Of a stretch of DNA of 64,000 nucleotides, positions 41,331 to 50,241 are shown piece by piece. Below the pieces are notes generated by a model, which did no database searches, had not been told where the DNA came from, and saw only the letters and a program-made list of their open reading frames with translations. Every line of letters begins with the position of its first letter. Positions within the stretch are counted from its first letter, which is position 1. Origin of the DNA: Saccharibacillus soli (GTDB lineage: Bacteria; Bacillota; Bacilli; Paenibacillales; Paenibacillaceae). The stretch spans positions 372,001 to 436,000 of the forward strand of contig NIOB01000002.1 in NCBI GenBank assembly GCA_002189105.1, written 5' to 3'. The translations under genes were made by a program, and so were the position numbers.

Positions 41331-42983
41331 TTAGCCGGAAGCCGCTTCACCGTCTGGTTTTTGCGAAAGGGGAGCGTCTCCTGTCGGCTGAAGCTGTTGG
41401 CTCCCGGAGTCGGCCTCGGAATCGGATAGACCCGCGATCTGTACATTGTTCCGTCCACCCTGCTTGGCCCGGTACAAGGCATCATCCGCCTGCTTGGTCA
41501 GCAGCTTGAGCGGAAGCTCGCGGTGAGCGGCAGACAGGCCGAAGCTTGCGGTGACTTTGACGGGACCTGCGCTGGTCATCACCGGACCGGAAGCCAATTC
41601 ACGACGGATGCGTTCCAGCAGGCTGTACGCATCGTCAAGCTCTCTCCCTGGCATACAGAGCGCGAATTCTTCACCGCCGTAACGACCGAACACATCACGG
41701 TCGCCCAGATAGATCTTGCATGAATGGACAACGTGCCGAATGACCTGATCGCCGATGTCATGGCCGTAAGTGTCATTAATCAGCTTGAAGCGGTCAATGT
41801 CGAGCAGAGCAAAAGACAACGGCTCCAGCGTCTGGCGAGAATCGGTCAGCAGGCGTTCGGAACATTCCACAAAGTAGGTTCGGTTATAGATCTGGGTCAT
41901 ACCGTCATGCGTTGCCATGCGCTCCAGCTTCCGGTGGAGCAGCACGTTCTCGGTAACATCCAGAATGACGACGGTTCGTCCGATCAGGATGCCTCCGCGC
42001 CGGTGATATACAGGGGAGGAGCGAATCCGGTAGTAGCGAATCTCGTCCACGTCCAGCCATTCAATCTGCCGTTCTTCCGCTTCCAGGAAGCTCATGTCCG
42101 CGTCCTCGGAAAGAAGATTCTGCTTAGGGAAGACTTCCACAGCGCGACTTCCGATCAGAGAAGGCGCCAGGAAGGGAAAGAGCTGCGAAGCCGCTTTGTT
42201 ATAGTCGGCAATCCGCCCCGCAGGGTCCAGCACAAGCACGCCGTCACGCATGCTCTCCAGAATATTTTCCCGAACAACCGGGGTGGAGGTGAGCATACCG
42301 GAAGACAGAATCGACCAACAGTAGAGAAGATTGGTGAAGCTCATCGTAGCGGGAACCGGATCAATGTGGTAAGGCGTGAGGTTCATGGTGTAGATCAAGG
42401 ATGCGCCGATCGGAATGAAGAGACCGACGAACATGGTAGCGGTCTGTTTGCGGTATACGTTCAGCGTCTGGCGCATATGCCGGATCAGCATCCACATGCC
42501 GACCAAGCCGCAGGCCAGCGTATAGCTGCCATTGATGACATACCCAATGCCCATTGTAAAGTCGATCAGCGGCCAGGGGGTATCGGTGCGCAGTTGGATA
42601 TTCTGATACATCAGATGGTGGAAATCGTTGGTCAACATCATCAGCGAACTGATGGCAGGCAGGGTGAGCGTGGCGAGTGTCGCTTTTGGGGTCATAAGTC
42701 GCTCACGTCCCACATAATGAAAGACCACCAGCAGATTTAGCGGCGAAATGAAGGGCAGTCCAATATATTCAAACGTGACCCAGAACTTGATCTCTTCCAG
42801 GGAGTCGCTTGCCAGCTCGAAGGAACTGCCGAAAGAATAGATGGCCGTCACGATCGACATCCATACAAACAGACGAATACCCGAGAAGTGGTTTTTTTGA
42901 AAAGACGTGTACAAAGCAAGCAAAATACTCAGCACACCCGAAATGGCAAACAGAGCGATAAAGGTAGAAAAAGCGGCGTTCAT
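41331..42983 (-). CDS. Diguanylate cyclase with 7TM sensor and PAS domain
   Basis: A 550-residue membrane protein predicted to make cyclic di-GMP from GTP. Residues 1-225 form seven helices of the histidine-kinase-N-terminal 7TM type (MNAAFSTFIALFAISGVLSILLALY). Residues 235-370 are a PAS domain (ENILESMRDGVLVLDPAGRIADYNKAA). GGDEF occupies about 375-530, with the active site GRYGGEEF and LLDIDRFKLINDTYGHDIGD. No RxxD inhibitory site stands 5 residues before GGEEF. The Ser/Gln-rich tail is disordered. The start at 42983 removes a 28-codon extension lacking a ribosome site; ACAGGAG is about 11 bp upstream. Confidence 0.92.
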   Translation of the reverse strand: MNAAFSTFIALFAISGVLSILLALYTSFQKNHFSGIRLFVWMSIVTAIYSFGSSFELASDSLEEIKFWVTFEYIGLPFISPLNLLVVFHYVGRERLMTPKATLATLTLPAISSLMMLTNDFHHLMYQNIQLRTDTPWPLIDFTMGIGYVINGSYTLACGLVGMWMLIRHMRQTLNVYRKQTATMFVGLFIPIGASLIYTMNLTPYHIDPVPATMSFTNLLYCWSILSSGMLTSTPVVRENILESMRDGVLVLDPAGRIADYNKAASQLFPFLAPSLIGSRAVEVFPKQNLLSEDADMSFLEAEERQIEWLDVDEIRYYRIRSSPVYHRRGGILIGRTVVILDVTENVLLHRKLERMATHDGMTQIYNRTYFVECSERLLTDSRQTLEPLSFALLDIDRFKLINDTYGHDIGDQVIRHVVHSCKIYLGDRDVFGRYGGEEFALCMPGRELDDAYSLLERIRRELASGPVMTSAGPVKVTASFGLSAAHRELPLKLLTKQADDALYRAKQGGRNNVQIAGLSDSEADSGSQQLQPTGDAPLSQKPDGEAASG

Positions 42984-43109
42984 AAACGTGAAAGCTCCTG
43001 TTCTGTATGTGATGATCTGCATGCCAGCGCAAAACCCATCGCCTTGACGCGCAGCAAAAGCTCCCATTTTGGGGCTTCACCCGCGCCTTGAATCACATGC
43101 AAATCATAT

Positions 43110-43136
43110 CATAAAATGCCGGACTACGGCATTTTC
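43110..43136 (-). terminator. Terminator of the cupin gene
   Basis: AAAATGCCG pairs with CGGCATTTT, 40 bp past the cupin stop. The A/T flanks give a T-rich exit on the minus strand. Confidence 0.7.
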
Positions 43137-43174
43137 TCATCCAGAAACCCGCAAACTTGTCAGCGTGAATGTCT

Positions 43175-43684
43175 TCAGCGTGCAGACCAATATTGAAGCA
43201 GAATCCCCTCTTGGCCAAACACCGGATCGGTGTCGGGAAGGGGCACCTGATGGATCTCCTCGATGGACGATTCGCGTTTGCCATCATGTTCGATTCGTGT
43301 GTTATAGTCCCTGCCGTTGGGATACGCACCGACAATCCGAAAGTCCGGGCTGGCGGTGATTCGTTTGTGTCCGGTTCCGGCAGGCAGTACGATGACATCG
43401 CCCGCTTGCAGGTCAAAAGATCTCCCACTGCTGCCGCCAAGCTGGATCAGGATGCTGCCGCGTGTGACGCCAAGCACTTCATGCGTATTGCTATGATAAT
43501 GATGATAATCGAATACGCCATTCTCCCAGCTGTTGCGCCAGCCGTTGCTGTTAAAAATCGATTCGCTCCATTCGGCCTTTTCACTTAGTGCACCCGGATA
43601 CAGCACAACGGGAAGCCTTGGGTTGTTCGGGATAACGCCGTCATCTTCAAAGTAAAATACCTGAGTGCCGTGTTTCTCATCCAT
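43175..43684 (-). CDS. YjlB-like cupin protein
   Basis: A 169-residue single-domain cupin. Metal ligands lie in FDYHHYHSNTHEVLGVTRG (His-His-Glu of motif 1) and in VIVLPAGTGHKRI (His of motif 2). The YHHYHSNTHEVLG stretch matches Bacillus YjlB, of unknown function. The ATG at 43684 has AAAGGGG about 10 bp upstream; a 30-codon frame extension is rejected. It is divergent from the TVP38 gene. Confidence 0.9.
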   Translation of the reverse strand: MDEKHGTQVFYFEDDGVIPNNPRLPVVLYPGALSEKAEWSESIFNSNGWRNSWENGVFDYHHYHSNTHEVLGVTRGSILIQLGGSSGRSFDLQAGDVIVLPAGTGHKRITASPDFRIVGAYPNGRDYNTRIEHDGKRESSIEEIHQVPLPDTDPVFGQEGILLQYWSAR

Positions 43685-43871
43685 GATTAAAAGCCCCTTT
43701 CCCTGCATATGACATGAATTACCCGTAAAGATCTTCATCGACCGGTGGCGTTGCGAGAAAATCCACAAATTCACGGCGCAGCCAAGCGATTACCCGCTAT
43801 AATAGCGGATATGCCGGTTCTCATCGAACGGATCAAAAGGAGAAGAAAGTCGCAGGAGAGGAGCACAGCAT

Positions 43872-44471
43872 TTGCTGAATCTGGATTTGCTATCGTATAT
43901 GACGGAAGAAAACCTGAAGGAGTGGCTGGAGCGCTTTCGCGCATTGGGTCCGCTGCCGGGTATCTTTTTAACCTTTCTCAAGTCCTTCGTACCGCCGCTG
44001 CCAACCGCAGTAATTGTCGGGGTCAATGCGGCCGCTTATGGATTATGGCTGGGCTTTCTCTATTCGTGGATTGGGCTGATCGCCGGGTGTATGACGACAT
44101 TCCTGATTGTACGTGCCATTGCCTCGCACCCGTATTTTGTGCGCTGGGCGGAGCGCCCCAAGGTGCAGAAGAGTCTGATCTGGGCGCGTCGCAATGCGTT
44201 CAGCTTTGTATTTATTCTGAGCATGATGCCGGTTGGCCCATTTGCGATCGTAAATACGGCTGCGGCGCTGGCTCGTATGCCCAAACTGGCTTTTTTCCTG
44301 GCGATTGCGGGGGGCAAGGCGATCATGGTGTTGGCTGTGTCCTATGTGGGGGCGGATCTGGGACGTTTTGTGGAGCGGCCTTATGAACTGCTGTATGTCA
44401 TTGCGTTCCTGGCGCTGTCATTCTGGGGAAGCCGGAAGGCAGAAGCCTATTTTACGCGAGGTTCAGCGTGA
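43872..44471 (+). CDS. TVP38/TMEM64-family membrane protein (TTG start)
   Basis: A 199-residue DedA-related protein with four to five helices. PGIFLTFLKSFVPPLPTAVIVGVNAAAYGLWLGF contains the conserved Phe-Val-Pro-Pro turn, and FILSMMPVGPFAIVNTAAALARM the second conserved motif. The family is implicated in lipid scrambling or membrane homeostasis. The start TTG 43872 has AGGAGAGGAG 8-9 bp upstream; ATG at residue 10 (43899) is the alternative. A TATAAT at 43798-43803 is a likely -10 with a poor -35. Confidence 0.88.
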   Translation: MLNLDLLSYMTEENLKEWLERFRALGPLPGIFLTFLKSFVPPLPTAVIVGVNAAAYGLWLGFLYSWIGLIAGCMTTFLIVRAIASHPYFVRWAERPKVQKSLIWARRNAFSFVFILSMMPVGPFAIVNTAAALARMPKLAFFLAIAGGKAIMVLAVSYVGADLGRFVERPYELLYVIAFLALSFWGSRKAEAYFTRGSA

Positions 44472-44495
44472 AGCGGAAGACAAGAGGAGTGACAG

Positions 44496-44537
44496 CAAAA
44501 AGACCGCATCCCGTATAGACGGGGGCGGTCTTTTTTG
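44496..44537. terminator. Terminator after the TVP38 gene
   Basis: AAAAAGACCGC pairs with GCGGTCTTTTTT through a CGT/ACG inner stem, with T-runs on both strands. The following 44540-44739 stretch holds one small palindrome (GCCGTCGA/TCGACGGC) and no gene. Confidence 0.88.
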
Positions 44538-44739
44538 AGATGAAACCCGGAGACGTAGGTTCCGGCCGCCGTCGATCGGCTCGACGGCGTTCGCTCGATG
44601 GAAGTCTGTTTGGATCGGTATCGATCCGGTTTGCCATGCTCCCGAAGAAGCAGGCGCCCTCCGCTGCGTCATAAATCGCTCGGAAGAGGCAGCGTCTTCC
44701 TCTTGGGGAAAGACGGCTGGATATGTGTTTGAAAATCGA

Positions 44740-44916
44740 TTAGTGTTTGTTTTTCATGTCGCCAATTTTGTCCTGAACGGCACCTTTGGCTTTGTCCGCT
44801 TTGCCTTCTGCTTGCAGCGCCGGATCATTCTTCGCGTTACCGATTTGATCCTTGATTTCGCCTTTGGCTTTGTTTACGCCGGCTTTCACTTTATCGCCTA
44901 ATCCGTTGTTCGTCAT
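44740..44916 (-). CDS. CsbD-family stress protein
   Basis: A 58-residue hydrophilic protein, MTNNGLGDKVKAGVNKAKGE to GDMKNKH, of the CsbD family (general stress proteins, disordered or helical, function unknown). Two KAKGxxKDxIGxAK-type repeats are visible (residues 17-29 and 43-55). AAGGAGCTG lies about 9 bp before the ATG at 44916. A near-perfect sigma-B promoter at 44973-44998 agrees with CsbD being sigma-B controlled in Bacillus. Confidence 0.93.
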   Translation of the reverse strand: MTNNGLGDKVKAGVNKAKGEIKDQIGNAKNDPALQAEGKADKAKGAVQDKIGDMKNKH

Positions 44917-44972
44917 GTTGAACAGCTCCTTTTCATGTTGAGGATGACTTCACAAGCGATGCTAGTTGTTAT

Positions 44973-44998
44973 ATACCCGTTCTGCCTCGAAAGTAAAC
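44973..44998 (-). promoter_or_regulatory. Sigma-B-type promoter of csbD
   Basis: Minus strand GTTTAC, 14-bp spacer, GGGTAT: five of six and six of six matches to the sigma-B consensus, 57 bp before the start codon. Confidence 0.8.
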
Positions 44999-45455
44999 GA
45001 CAAAAAGCCCTGACGACCTCACGTCTTTGGATAAATAAAAACGATTCGATCCCAGAATTGGAGGCGTTCTGCCAGGTTTGATTGGACGCGCCCCCCGGGT
45101 GTGGTGGTATAATGATTCCAAATACGTCGATTCTCAAAATTTACAAACTTTGATGCGGAACTCCTCAACCAAGCTGCGAAGCTGCTGATTTGGGTCTTTC
45201 GGTAGGCATCCCTGGCAGTTCGCTCCCACCTATAGAATTGCAGCGTTTATTCCCCTCGAGCGACGCGCCTATGAGCAGCCTCTCCGCCGCCATTTTCTCA
45301 CATTTCCCACAACACGCCGACCGATGGTCTGTCCGTTCGTCAGTCCGGATTGTTCGTACCCCGTCCCTGCCTGTACTTGCGGGGGCAACAGAGTGGCCGG
45401 TAGGCGTATGCCGTTATTCGTTCCGACATTCCTTTGGAAAGTAGGTGAACGCAAG
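44999..45455 (+). other. Long leader region before the histidine kinase
   Basis: A TGG-TATAAT extended -10 lies at 45105-45113, about 340 bp before the kinase start. The following sequence shows no trusted gene. It could be a long leader or an independent small RNA; short complementary words occur but no fold I can name. Confidence 0.4.
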
Positions 45456-47003
45456 ATGGAATATCCAATGCAAACCGATCTCTTCCCGTCGCCGTCCCTG
45501 GTGGCGGCTGCCGAGGATCTGTTGGCGCTAACTGCTGGTATGACGGCAGCTGAGACGTTGTTTGTCGCCAAACATACCGAAAATGGGATTCGGACGCTGT
45601 TGATCTGGGGGCGTGAACACGAAGGCATCCAGCCTGGTCAGCCTCTGCAGCTGCCCAAAAGCACCCACTGTCTTACCGTGCCGCTTCCTTTCACATCCGA
45701 AGGCGAACCCGGGGTAATGGGGGCGCTGCGTGAAGGAGCCGCCTTTAAGGACTCGGAAGAAGCTTCGCTCAAACGTGCTGCTTCGGTGATGACCCGCTTG
45801 GCAGAGTCCGAGCAAAAAAGCGTCTCGTTCAAGCGCGAACATGAAATGAAACGCAGTCAAGAACACGCGGAGCGGGAAGCCCGTCGAACCGGGGAGCTGC
45901 TGGCTATTATGGGACATGAGATTCGTACGCCCATGAACGGAATCGTCGCCATGTCCCAACTCCTCAAGGAGAGTGGGCTGACCGAAGAACAGGAGCATTA
46001 TCTCCAGATTATCGAGGACAGCCAGCAGTCCCTGCTTGAACTCGTAGGCAGTATTCTCGATTATGGCAAGCTGGAAGCGCGGCAGATGAAACTTGAGCTG
46101 GCGCCGATGGATCTGATTGGTGCCCTGGAAGATACCGTGTACCAGTTCGCAGCCAAGGCAGCGCAGCGGCCGGAACTCGAATTGACGCTGGATCTTGATC
46201 TCGATCCGGCGCAGATGTTGATTGGCGATGTGCGCAAGATTCGCCAGATTCTCGGCAATCTTCTAAGTAACGCGATCAAGTTTACGGCGGTGGGTGAGAT
46301 TCGGGTCACCGCGCGTCAGATTGAAGGCGATGCGGCAGAGCGAGCCTGGATTGAGTTTGGCGTCAGCGATACAGGTATTGGCATCTCGCAGGCGGGGATT
46401 GAACGCTTGTTTCACGACTATACGCAGGTACATCGTCCGGACGAAGGCGATTACGGCGGAACGGGTCTGGGCTTGTCGATCAGCAAGCGGTTGGTGGATC
46501 TGATGGGCGGCAAGATCTGGGCACAGGGAAGCAAGGGAAAAGGAACCCGGATGACCTTCGTGCTCCCGCTGGAGATTGAGCATGGAGCCTATGGCGAGGA
46601 GCTGCCGAATACCGGGGCCTTGCAGGGACGACGCCTGCTGCTGGCGGCAGCAGGAAGCGGAACCCGCAGCACGCTGGCCAATCTGGCGCAGCGGATGGGA
46701 ATGGAAGTTCGACAGGCTTGCAGTGGAGCCGAAGCTGCGCTGGCGCTGGTGAGTGAAGGTTCTTTCGATCTGGTGCTCAGCGAGTGGGAGATTGAGCCGG
46801 AAGCTCTACGAATGCCGGGACTGCCCACGCTGCCATCCGTTCCATTGATTCTGCTGCTGCCGCTGGTTCATGCCAGCGAAGCCGAAGCCCAGGCACATGC
46901 CCCGTTCGCCATACTGACCAAGCCTGTTCGTCGAAGCGAACTCTATGAACGGATGGTGTCGGTCTGCCTGATGCGACCAGCAGGGGAAGACCCGCAATCC
47001 TGA
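45456..47003 (+). CDS. Soluble hybrid histidine kinase with degenerate receiver
   Basis: A 515-residue kinase. Residues 1-140 are a GAF-like sensor, and a coiled-coil linker follows. HisKA lies around 150-215 (AIMGHEIRTPMNGIVAMSQLL, with the phospho-accepting His). HATPase runs to about 365, with N-box LGNLLSNAIKFT, G1 VSDTGIGIS and G2 YGGTGLGLSISKRLV. Residues 385-505 look like a receiver: the Lys in ILTKPVRRSEL is kept, but the acceptor Asp position reads LVLSEWEIE, so phosphotransfer there is doubtful. No membrane segment is present. ATG 45456 has AGGTGA upstream; the 44-codon extension is rejected. Confidence 0.88.
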   Translation: MEYPMQTDLFPSPSLVAAAEDLLALTAGMTAAETLFVAKHTENGIRTLLIWGREHEGIQPGQPLQLPKSTHCLTVPLPFTSEGEPGVMGALREGAAFKDSEEASLKRAASVMTRLAESEQKSVSFKREHEMKRSQEHAEREARRTGELLAIMGHEIRTPMNGIVAMSQLLKESGLTEEQEHYLQIIEDSQQSLLELVGSILDYGKLEARQMKLELAPMDLIGALEDTVYQFAAKAAQRPELELTLDLDLDPAQMLIGDVRKIRQILGNLLSNAIKFTAVGEIRVTARQIEGDAAERAWIEFGVSDTGIGISQAGIERLFHDYTQVHRPDEGDYGGTGLGLSISKRLVDLMGGKIWAQGSKGKGTRMTFVLPLEIEHGAYGEELPNTGALQGRRLLLAAAGSGTRSTLANLAQRMGMEVRQACSGAEAALALVSEGSFDLVLSEWEIEPEALRMPGLPTLPSVPLILLLPLVHASEAEAQAHAPFAILTKPVRRSELYERMVSVCLMRPAGEDPQS

Positions 47004-47099
47004 GAGCGGATGGAGCTGCATGACCGCGAGGCAACTTCTCAGCCAGGCTGGTAGACTCACCAGTAGAATACCTATGTCTGTCCCTTCCTTCATCCATTG

Positions 47100-47156
47100 C
47101 AAAAGACCTTCTCGATTAGTCCGCCTGTTATAGGGACATTCGAGAAGGTCTTTTTG
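47100..47156. terminator. Bidirectional terminator, kinase / HNH genes
   Basis: AAAAGACCTTCTCGA pairs with TCGAGAAGGTCTTTTT between convergent genes, with a 25-base loop and T-runs on both strands. Confidence 0.9.
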
Positions 47157-47198
47157 ATTGGCGTTACGGTTAAATGCGCAAAATTCAAAGCTCAAAGC

Positions 47199-48545
47199 TT
47201 AAATTTCCTTGGTTGTAGACGGCGGCTGGTCGGTTGAAGCTTCCGGTACAGCCTCTTCCGCAGATTCGGGATCTTCCGCCTCTTCCATAAATTCATCCAG
47301 GTCCCGATCAGCCTTGTTCTGATTGCAGAGCATACAGGCGCACACGCAGTTGATCGGCGTCGTATGACCGCCTTTTGCCCGAGGCAGCAGGTGGTCAATC
47401 GTATCGCCATATTCGCCGCAGAAGTGGCAGGTGTACTGATCCCGCTCCAGAATGTAGCGGCGGAACGAGCGATTCGTATAGAGCCGCCGAATCGTAAAGC
47501 GGTTTACGACTACCGCCGCATGTTCGCGGACGAGGCAGCGAGCCATCTCCAGATCCGTCTCCTGCTGCCAGCGCCGTCCCTTGTCGGTGCGTCCGCGCAT
47601 GCGGATGGTGCCCTGTCGGGTCGGCCTCAGCTCTGCCTCCCGGGTTGGCTCCAGCAGGGCACTTGCGGGCGGCTCCGGCATGGGCCGCCGAATTCGCCGC
47701 TTGGGTGCGGCTTCGCCCGCCGCGTCCTCACCCTCCAGAACCACGGGCGGCTGCGCCACCGCCGAAGGCGGCAGCGGATCGGCCGCTTCGCCGTCCGCTG
47801 CCAGCGCTGCGGCTCTGCGCCGCTTGCGGCAGTCGCGGCAGGCCCCGCGCCGTGATTCGCCGCCGGACCTCTTGCCCGTCCGGCGCAGGAAATCACCAAG
47901 CGGCTTGGTCTCGCCGCAGTACAGACAGACCTTGAAGCCGGCCGGTGGATCGGCTTCAGTTGAGGCGGCGGCAGCGGAGTTAGCCGCCGCTTCGCCAAGG
48001 TCCTCTTCCGCAGCCCTCTCATCCGCTGCGGTCGGCCTGCGGCCGGCTTCCGGCGGCGCAGCAGCCGTAGGCGCTGCCCCGGCTGCATGCGCACCGGAGC
48101 CGGGGCACTTCTTGCGCCGCCGCCTGCGTTTGCGTCCCCCGCCGGATGCCTGCCCGCTGTGCTCTGCGGGATCTGCGTCGGCAGGATCGTCCTCGGCGGC
48201 TGAAGCTTCGGCAGCAGCCGAGGCTGTGGAATCCATCGGAGCTTCAGTCGATCCGACTTCGCCAGGCAGAGCAGGCGCCGAGGCACCCGGCGTTTTCTTG
48301 CGCCGCCGCCGTTTGCGTTTGCGCCCGCCGCTTGCTGTATTCGGCGCGTCGTTCGTCTCTCCCGGTTCCGCAGGGCCGGGGGGGTGAGGCTTCGCCGCTT
48401 GGGTCTCGCGTTGGGGAGAGTGTGGAGAGACGTCAGCTGAGGCATGATCGGTCGGGTGATCCGGGATCGATCTTTCTGCCGATCCGGGCGGTTCGTCCGT
48501 CAAGCCGGATGGATCTGGATTGCGTTGGCTTCGTTTGCGTCCCAT
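47199..48545 (-). CDS. HNH endonuclease-like protein with long basic low-complexity arms
   Basis: A 448-residue protein. The C-terminal HNH domain (about 365-425) reads YTCHFCGEYGDTIDHLLPRAKGG and later CMLCNQNKADRDL, with two CxxC zinc pairs and the DH catalytic pair. A second zinc finger (about 205-240) is CLYCGETKPLGDF then CRDCRKRRR. The first 200 residues are disordered, Ala/Pro/Glu-rich, with two near-identical basic blocks (GGRKRKRRRRKKTPG and GGGRKRRRRRKKCPG). The gene is very GC-rich. AAGGAAGGAGG precedes the ATG. The target is unknown; no restriction or phage genes are adjacent. Confidence 0.82.
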   Translation of the reverse strand: MGRKRSQRNPDPSGLTDEPPGSAERSIPDHPTDHASADVSPHSPQRETQAAKPHPPGPAEPGETNDAPNTASGGRKRKRRRRKKTPGASAPALPGEVGSTEAPMDSTASAAAEASAAEDDPADADPAEHSGQASGGGRKRRRRRKKCPGSGAHAAGAAPTAAAPPEAGRRPTAADERAAEEDLGEAAANSAAAASTEADPPAGFKVCLYCGETKPLGDFLRRTGKRSGGESRRGACRDCRKRRRAAALAADGEAADPLPPSAVAQPPVVLEGEDAAGEAAPKRRIRRPMPEPPASALLEPTREAELRPTRQGTIRMRGRTDKGRRWQQETDLEMARCLVREHAAVVVNRFTIRRLYTNRSFRRYILERDQYTCHFCGEYGDTIDHLLPRAKGGHTTPINCVCACMLCNQNKADRDLDEFMEEAEDPESAEEAVPEASTDQPPSTTKEI

Positions 48546-48644
48546 AAGCGGTCCTCCTTCCTTTAATAGGGTAGCGATTGGCTCAAAAGGTTCGATGGAT
48601 CAGGTCATTCTCCATCGTCGATCCTGGAAACCGACGGTGAGCGA

Positions 48645-50009
48645 TCAGCCAATAGTGACTTTGCCCTCCGGATAACGGAAAGGTTCGTTATCCATGCGCG
48701 GCGTCAGTGTAAAGGCGAGCGTAACCGGGCCGAGCCGCCCAATGAACATGAGCAGGGTAATCATAAACTGTCCAAATGGCGTCAACTGGGAGGTTAACCC
48801 CATGGAGATTCCAGCCGTTGCATAAGCGGACGTCGTCTCGAACAAGATGCCGAGGAACGAATAATTTTCCGTTGCGGCCAGAATCATGGCGGAGACGACG
48901 ATCAGCAGGAACGAGAGCAGAGAGAATGTAATGGCTTTGTACACGCGATCCTGCGCAATCCGGTAGCGGAAGAAGACGATGTCCTGCTTGCCCCGCATCA
49001 TGGCGAGCATGGCGCCGATCAGAATGGCAAACGTGGTTACTTTGATCCCGCCGCCTGCCGAACCGGGCGCTGCACCGATAAACATCATGATAACCATGAA
49101 GAACTGCGTCGCCTGGCGCATGGCACCGACATCCAGCGTGGACATCCCCGCAGAGCGGGAGGTGATGGACTGGAACAGCGAAGCAAAGGTCTTGCCCGAG
49201 AAATCCAGCGGTTTGAGCGTAGCCGGATTGGTAAACTCAAAGATGAAGATGACGATAGCTCCGACCACGACCAGAATGGCGGTCATAAACAGCACCACTT
49301 TGCTATGCAGAGACAGCTTGCGTTTGCGAGGATAATCCAGCAAGTCGGCAATGACGATAAAGCCGATTCCGCCAAGCAGAATCATGGGCATAGCCACCAG
49401 ATTGACAAAGGGATCATCTACATAGTGGATCAGACTGCTGGCGCGTCCCTGAATGGCGCCGAACAGGTCAAACCCTGCATTGTTGAAGATGGAGATACTG
49501 TGGAAAGCGCCGAAGTAAGCGGCTTGTCCCAGCGGCATCTCAAAAGCGAAACGAATGAACAGCAGCAGCGCTCCAACGGATTCGATGACGATGGCATAGA
49601 GCACCACTTTGCGAACCAGTCGAATGATGCCTTCCGTGGAGTGCTGACTCATGGTTTCCTGAAGAATCAGACGCTCACGGAACGTGATCCGGCGGCGGAA
49701 GACCAGAGCGATCAGCGTAGCGACGGTCATAAAGCCCAGTCCGCCGATCTGTACCAGTCCAATCAGCACCAACTGTCCATACGTCGTCAGATCGACGCCC
49801 GGATTGAGTACGGACAGGCCGGTCACGCAGGTGGCGGAAGCGGCCATGAACAGCGCATCCATGAAAGGCATGGATTGCCCGGAAGAGGAAGCGGCAGGCA
49901 GTGACAATAAGCCGGCTCCCGCCAGAATCATCATCAGGAAACCAAAGGCCAGCACTTGCGGTGGATTCAGTCTGAGCAGCGGGTTGCGGCTTCTAATAGG
50001 TTTGAACAT
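48645..50009 (-). CDS. ktrB: KtrB, potassium uptake transporter subunit
   Basis: A 454-residue TrkH/KtrB-type K+ translocating subunit driven by Na+. The four pore loops carry the selectivity-filter glycines: SATCVTGLSV, SIFNNAGFDL, ITSRSAGMS and TSAYATAGISMG. Length and the short N-terminus fit KtrB better than TrkH. The cytoplasmic ring subunit KtrA is not in this window. A promoter candidate (TTTACT, 17 bp, TACAAT) lies at 50076-50104 on the minus strand. I see no c-di-AMP riboswitch upstream. Confidence 0.93.
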   Translation of the reverse strand: MFKPIRSRNPLLRLNPPQVLAFGFLMMILAGAGLLSLPAASSSGQSMPFMDALFMAASATCVTGLSVLNPGVDLTTYGQLVLIGLVQIGGLGFMTVATLIALVFRRRITFRERLILQETMSQHSTEGIIRLVRKVVLYAIVIESVGALLLFIRFAFEMPLGQAAYFGAFHSISIFNNAGFDLFGAIQGRASSLIHYVDDPFVNLVAMPMILLGGIGFIVIADLLDYPRKRKLSLHSKVVLFMTAILVVVGAIVIFIFEFTNPATLKPLDFSGKTFASLFQSITSRSAGMSTLDVGAMRQATQFFMVIMMFIGAAPGSAGGGIKVTTFAILIGAMLAMMRGKQDIVFFRYRIAQDRVYKAITFSLLSFLLIVVSAMILAATENYSFLGILFETTSAYATAGISMGLTSQLTPFGQFMITLLMFIGRLGPVTLAFTLTPRMDNEPFRYPEGKVTIG

Positions 50010-50075
50010 ACAGAATAGTCCTCACATTAAGGATAGGATGCCATTCGGATAGGATACAAATGGGATTTCCGATTC

Positions 50076-50104
50076 ATTGTATTACCGGCGCTCCGTAAAG
50101 TAAA
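50076..50104 (-). promoter_or_regulatory. Promoter candidate of ktrB
   Basis: Minus strand TTTACT, 17-bp spacer, TACAAT, about 67 bp before the ktrB start. Confidence 0.5.
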
Positions 50105-50241
50105 GGAATCTCCCGGTCTGACCGAAGCTGGTTCGGTGACGACAGCAGGCATCCATGCTAAGATTTGAAGATCGGAAAAATCGGCTTGCTCGCCTGTTGA
50201 ATCTGGCTTGATGAAGGGAGTGTGCCGGGAAAGGAGTACCT

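Noticed and set aside
41724-42740. 338-codon plus-strand ORF
   Set aside because: Antisense of the GGDEF gene; no domain and no ribosome site.
50010-50241. c-di-AMP (ydaO-type) riboswitch before ktrB
   Set aside because: The gap is short and lacks the conserved core and pairing; only a simple promoter is visible.
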